DNA of 64,000 nt from Nocardia salmonicida NBRC 13393 (GTDB lineage Bacteria; Actinomycetota; Actinomycetes; Mycobacteriales; Mycobacteriaceae): positions 62,001 through 126,000 of the forward strand of contig NZ_BDBR01000029.1 of NCBI RefSeq assembly GCF_001613085.1. The letters are read 5' to 3'. The position numbers were made by a program, and so were the translations under genes. The notes beneath the pieces were generated by a model, which ran no database searches, was not told where the DNA came from, and worked only from the letters and a program-made list of their open reading frames with translations. This document shows positions 61,201-64,000 of the stretch, piece after piece. The stretch's first letter is position 1. The number at the start of each line of letters is the position of its first letter.

Positions 61201-62003
61201 TCGGTGCCCCGCTTGCGTTCGAGGAGAGTCATCAGGAGAAGGACGATCAGCGCCATACCCATCAGCAGGGTGGCCGCGCTGTAGGCGCCGAAGGTGTTGT
61301 GGTCGTTGATATAGCGGCCGTGCACCAGCAGGGTCAGCGTCTGGGATCTTCCGGGCAGCGCGGTGGAGACCATGATCACCGCGCCGAATTCGCCCAGCGC
61401 GCGGGCCACGGTGAGCACGACGCCGTAGGTCAGACCCCAGCGGATGGCGGGCAGGGTGATGCGCCAGAACGTCTGCCAGCGCGAGGCGCCGAGGGTGGCC
61501 GCGGCCTGCTCCTGATCGTCACCGATCTCGTGTAGCACCGGCTCCACCTCACGCACCACGAACGGCAGCGTGACGAAGATGGTCGCGATCACCATGCCGG
61601 GCAGGCTGAAGATCACCTTGAACCCGAGTGATTCAAGCCCGCCGAACCAGCCGCCCGCGCCCCACAGCAGGATCAGCGACACACCGACGACGACCGGCGA
61701 CACCGCGAACGGCAGGTCGACGATGCCCTGCATCAGGCTGCGGCCGGGGAACTTGCTCCGAACCAACGCCAGCGCCGTCACCACACCGAAGACCACGTTC
61801 AGCGGCACCACGATGATCACGATGATCATCGACAGCTGGAACGCCGAGATGGCCGCGGGCGTGGTGATCGATTCGATGAACGCGCCGATCCCCCGCTCGA
61901 AGGTGCGCAGCAGGATGATCACCAGCGGCAGCACCAGCAGGATCAGCAGGTAGCCAAGCGCGACCGTGCGCAGCGAGATCCTGGTGAACGCGGACAGTTT
62001 CAT
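61197..62003 (-). CDS. cysW: Sulfate ABC transporter permease CysW
   Basis: The 268-residue, six-helix permease has the cytoplasmic EAA loop EQAAATLGASRWQTFWRITLPAIRWGL that docks CysA. Preceded by cysT with a 4-nt overlap. Together with CysT it forms the sulfate channel. Matches Rv2398c. Confidence 0.94.
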   Translation of the reverse strand: MKLSAFTRISLRTVALGYLLILLVLPLVIILLRTFERGIGAFIESITTPAAISAFQLSMIIVIIVVPLNVVFGVVTALALVRSKFPGRSLMQGIVDLPFAVSPVVVGVSLILLWGAGGWFGGLESLGFKVIFSLPGMVIATIFVTLPFVVREVEPVLHEIGDDQEQAAATLGASRWQTFWRITLPAIRWGLTYGVVLTVARALGEFGAVIMVSTALPGRSQTLTLLVHGRYINDHNTFGAYSAATLLMGMALIVLLLMTLLERKRGTE

Positions 62004-62908
62004 CGAGCCGCCTCTTCCTTACGCGCCGTGCGTTCGGCGAGGATCCGCAGCACGAGCAGGCTGATGAACGAGATCGCCAGCAGCACCACCGACACCGCGG
62101 CCGCGTTGACCGGCCGGTCGACTTCGATCTGCTGCTGGATGTACTGCGAGGTCATCTGGGTCTCGCGCGGGATGTTGCCGCCGATCAGCACCACCGAGCC
62201 GTATTCCCCGATCGCCCTGGCGAAGGCGAGGCCGCCGCCGGAGATGATCGCCGGAGCCAGGGTGGGCAGCACGATGCGGCGGAAGGTGATCCAGTTGCTC
62301 GCGCCGAGGGAAAGCGAGGCCTGCTCCACTTCCTTGTCGACCTCGATCAGCACCGGCTGCACCGACCGCACGACGAACGGCAGCGTGACGAAGGCCAGCG
62401 CCACCACCAGACCGGCCTGGGTGGCGTTGAGGTGGATATCGACCGGGCTGTTCGGGCCGTAGAGCGAGAGCAGCACGATCGAGGCGACGATCGTGGGCAG
62501 CGCGAACGGGAGGTCGATCAGCGCGTTGACGATGCCCTTGCCGGGGAACTCGTCGCGCACCAGCACCCAGGCGATCAGGGTGCCCATCACGACATTGATC
62601 ACGGCGACGATCACCGAGACGCCGACCGTGATGCGCAGCGAGTCGAGCGCCGAGGGCGCGGTGACCGCGTCCCAGAAGCCCGACCAGCCGTCTTCGAAGG
62701 AGCTGACGGTGAGTGCCGCCAGCGGCAACAGCACGATGATGCTGAGCCACATCACGGCGACACCGATGCCGAACGGACCCACCGAGCCGGTGACGCGCAG
62801 CCACGACCAGCGGGGTCCGCGCGGGGTCGGCGGCTTTTTGTCCAGTTTCACGGCCACGCCGGGATCGGGGGTTTCCCCGGTCCCGGCGGGCCCACTGCTG
62901 TCAGTCAC
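62000..62908 (-). CDS. cysT: Sulfate ABC transporter permease CysT
   Basis: The 302-residue permease has an N-terminal Gly/Pro-rich cytosolic stretch (about 40 residues), six membrane helices and the EAA loop EQASLSLGASNWITFRRIVLPTLAPAI. It begins at a GTG (62908), 35 nt after the subI stop, and pairs with CysW. Matches Rv2399c. Confidence 0.94.
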   Translation of the reverse strand: MTDSSGPAGTGETPDPGVAVKLDKKPPTPRGPRWSWLRVTGSVGPFGIGVAVMWLSIIVLLPLAALTVSSFEDGWSGFWDAVTAPSALDSLRITVGVSVIVAVINVVMGTLIAWVLVRDEFPGKGIVNALIDLPFALPTIVASIVLLSLYGPNSPVDIHLNATQAGLVVALAFVTLPFVVRSVQPVLIEVDKEVEQASLSLGASNWITFRRIVLPTLAPAIISGGGLAFARAIGEYGSVVLIGGNIPRETQMTSQYIQQQIEVDRPVNAAAVSVVLLAISFISLLVLRILAERTARKEEAAR

Positions 62909-62943
62909 AGTTTTCCAGTATCACGTGTGAGCCGGGTCACCGA

Positions 62944-63993
62944 CTACTTGGTGGCCTTGTCGTAGATGACAGCGACCTTGCCGGTGCCCTGCGCGAACAG
63001 ATCCTTGTCGACGGCCTTCCAGCCACCGAGGTCATCGATGGTCCACAGCTTGGCCGGGGTCGGGAAGTCCTTGGCGAACTCGGCGGCGACCTTCGGATCC
63101 ACCGGGCGGAAGCCGGCCTGCGCCCATGCCTTCTGGCCTTCGGCGGTGAACAGGAAGTCGCGGAACGCGGTGGCCTTGGCCAGGTTCTTGGAGTTCTTCA
63201 GCACCGCGACCGGGTTCTCGATCTTGAAGGTGGTCGGCGGGTTGAGGTGCTCGATCGGGTCGCCGTTGCGCTCGGAGAAGATGGCCTCGTTCTCATAGCT
63301 CAGCAGCACGTCGCCGGTGCCCTGAAGGAAGGTCTCGGTGGCTTCGCGGCCCGACTTGGGCTGCACCTTCACGTGTTCGGGCGAGATCAGCTGCGACAGG
63401 TAGTCCAGACCGGCCTGCTGGTTCTTGCCGCCATCGCTCTTGGCGGCGTAGGGCGCGAGCAGGTTCCACTTGGCCGAGCCCGAGCTGAACGGGTTCGGGG
63501 TGACGACCTCGACACCTGGCTTCAGCAAGTCGTCCCAGTCCTTGATGCCCTTGGGGTTGCCCTTGCGGACCACCAGGGTGACGACCGAGCCGAAGGGGAT
63601 GCCCTTGGTGGCGTCGGCGTTCCAGGTGGACTCGACCAGGCCTGCGTCGACCAGGCGGGTGATGTCGGGCTCGACGGAGAAGTTCACGACGTCGGCCTCG
63701 GCGCCGTCCTTGACCTTGCGCGACTGGTCGCCCGAGGCGCCGTAGGAGGCCTGGACCTGCACACCCTTGCCCGCGTCGGTCTTGTTGAACTCGGGCACGA
63801 CCTTGTCGAAGCCGGGCTTGGGCACAGCGTAGGCGTAGAGGTTGATGGTGCCCCCGCTGCCGTCGGCGGTCGCTTCTCCGTCGGTCGAGTCGCTGGCGCC
63901 ACCACCGCAAGCGGTCAGGGCGACCGCGGCGACAGCAGTGAGAGCGACGGCGGCGGCGCGGCGGCGCGAACCGATCCAGGTGTTGCGAGACAT
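62944..63993 (-). CDS. subI: Sulfate-binding lipoprotein
   Basis: The 349-residue solute-binding protein has lipoprotein signal and lipobox LTAC (Cys near residue 29), then a type-2 periplasmic-binding fold: TINLYAYAVPKPGFDKVVPEFNKT, ASYGASGDQSRKVKDGAEADVVNFS, NPKGIKDWDDLLKPGVEVVTPNPFSSGSAKW and the late VLLSYENEAIFSER. These are sulfate-binding (Sbp/SubI) hallmarks. First gene of the importer operon; its promoter and any leader lie beyond the window edge. Matches Rv2400c. Confidence 0.94.
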   Translation of the reverse strand: MSRNTWIGSRRRAAAVALTAVAAVALTACGGGASDSTDGEATADGSGGTINLYAYAVPKPGFDKVVPEFNKTDAGKGVQVQASYGASGDQSRKVKDGAEADVVNFSVEPDITRLVDAGLVESTWNADATKGIPFGSVVTLVVRKGNPKGIKDWDDLLKPGVEVVTPNPFSSGSAKWNLLAPYAAKSDGGKNQQAGLDYLSQLISPEHVKVQPKSGREATETFLQGTGDVLLSYENEAIFSERNGDPIEHLNPPTTFKIENPVAVLKNSKNLAKATAFRDFLFTAEGQKAWAQAGFRPVDPKVAAEFAKDFPTPAKLWTIDDLGGWKAVDKDLFAQGTGKVAVIYDKATK

Positions 63994-64000
63994 CGGGGTG

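Overview
The window is about 64 kb of high-GC actinobacterial chromosome. Gene content points to the Mycobacteriales, most likely Nocardia or a close relative. The evidence is an EspG chaperone with PE/PPE-like partners, an LGFP-repeat secreted protein, a DUF3558 lipoprotein, a DnaJ2/HrcA pair, an FprB-type reductase beside an AurF-type diiron protein, and many GTG/TTG starts. Core gene order follows, from memory, the Rv2345-to-Rv2400c stretch of Mycobacterium tuberculosis: TPM protein, glyS, smtB-zur, an Rv2360c-like gene, uppS, recO, amidase, era, cdd-like, CorC-like, ybeY, phoH, rsmE, dnaJ2, hrcA, hemW, sirA, cysH, sirohydrochlorin chelatase, then cysA-cysW-cysT-subI. The mbt siderophore block that interrupts this order in M. 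tuberculosis is absent, and several accessory blocks sit between the core genes.

Layout. 1-4.4 kb: the start of an MBL-fold hydrolase, a TPM membrane protein, a MerR regulator and a PapA5-like acyltransferase. 4.5-6.9 kb: glyS and, divergently, the zinc-sensing pair smtB-zur behind a 12-2-12 operator. 7.0-12.8 kb: a seven-gene type VII secretion (T7SS) accessory operon with no ESX core genes. It encodes an EspC-like protein, a WXG-headed DUF1023 hydrolase, two lipoproteins, a PE-like/PPE-like pair and EspG. 12.8-20.1 kb: a DUF1152 protein, a membrane protein with a divergent TetR regulator, an LGFP protein, and an ABC exporter co-transcribed with a two-component system. 20.1-25.3 kb: uppS-recO, a TetR/hydrolase pair and an amidase. 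25.3-28.2 kb: a frameshifted gene for a membrane-tethered periplasmic-binding-type receptor. 28.3-35.8 kb: the overlapping housekeeping run hrcA, dnaJ, rsmE, phoH, ybeY, CorC, cdd-like, era.

36.2-38.0 kb holds a second PE-like/PPE-like pair. Its PPE-like protein shares a C-terminal motif and a GTGA start/stop overlap with the 10.3-12.0 kb pair. 38.1-39.8 kb: a small hypothetical gene and hemW. 40.3-46.5 kb is the assimilatory sulfur operon: a leaderless cysteine-rich leader peptide, then sirA, cysH (APS reductase), cysD, cysN and a sirohydrochlorin chelatase. The 3' end of cysD is duplicated before cysN. 46.8-53.3 kb: a histidine-rich protein behind a CsoR-type operator, a TetR/MFS/SGNH-hydrolase unit, a WYL regulator with a divergent VOC protein, and a HAD phosphatase. 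53.7-60 kb: an Hsp70-like protein with a long Gly/Ser/Ala tail, an SDR, and the AurF/FprB pair. 60.2-64 kb: the sulfate importer CysA-CysW-CysT with its binding lipoprotein.

How they work together. The right-hand third imports sulfate (SubI-CysT-CysW-CysA), activates it to APS (CysD/CysN), reduces APS to sulfite (CysH) and sulfite to sulfide (SirA), and makes the siroheme SirA needs (chelatase). The cysteine-rich leader is positioned to tune this by cysteine supply. The most unusual material is the orphan T7SS substrate/chaperone module with its second paralogous pair, the frameshifted receptor, the cysD tail duplication, a HAIR-like element upstream of dnaJ, and several strong unassigned operators. 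No rRNA, tRNA, CRISPR array, insertion sequence or prophage was seen.
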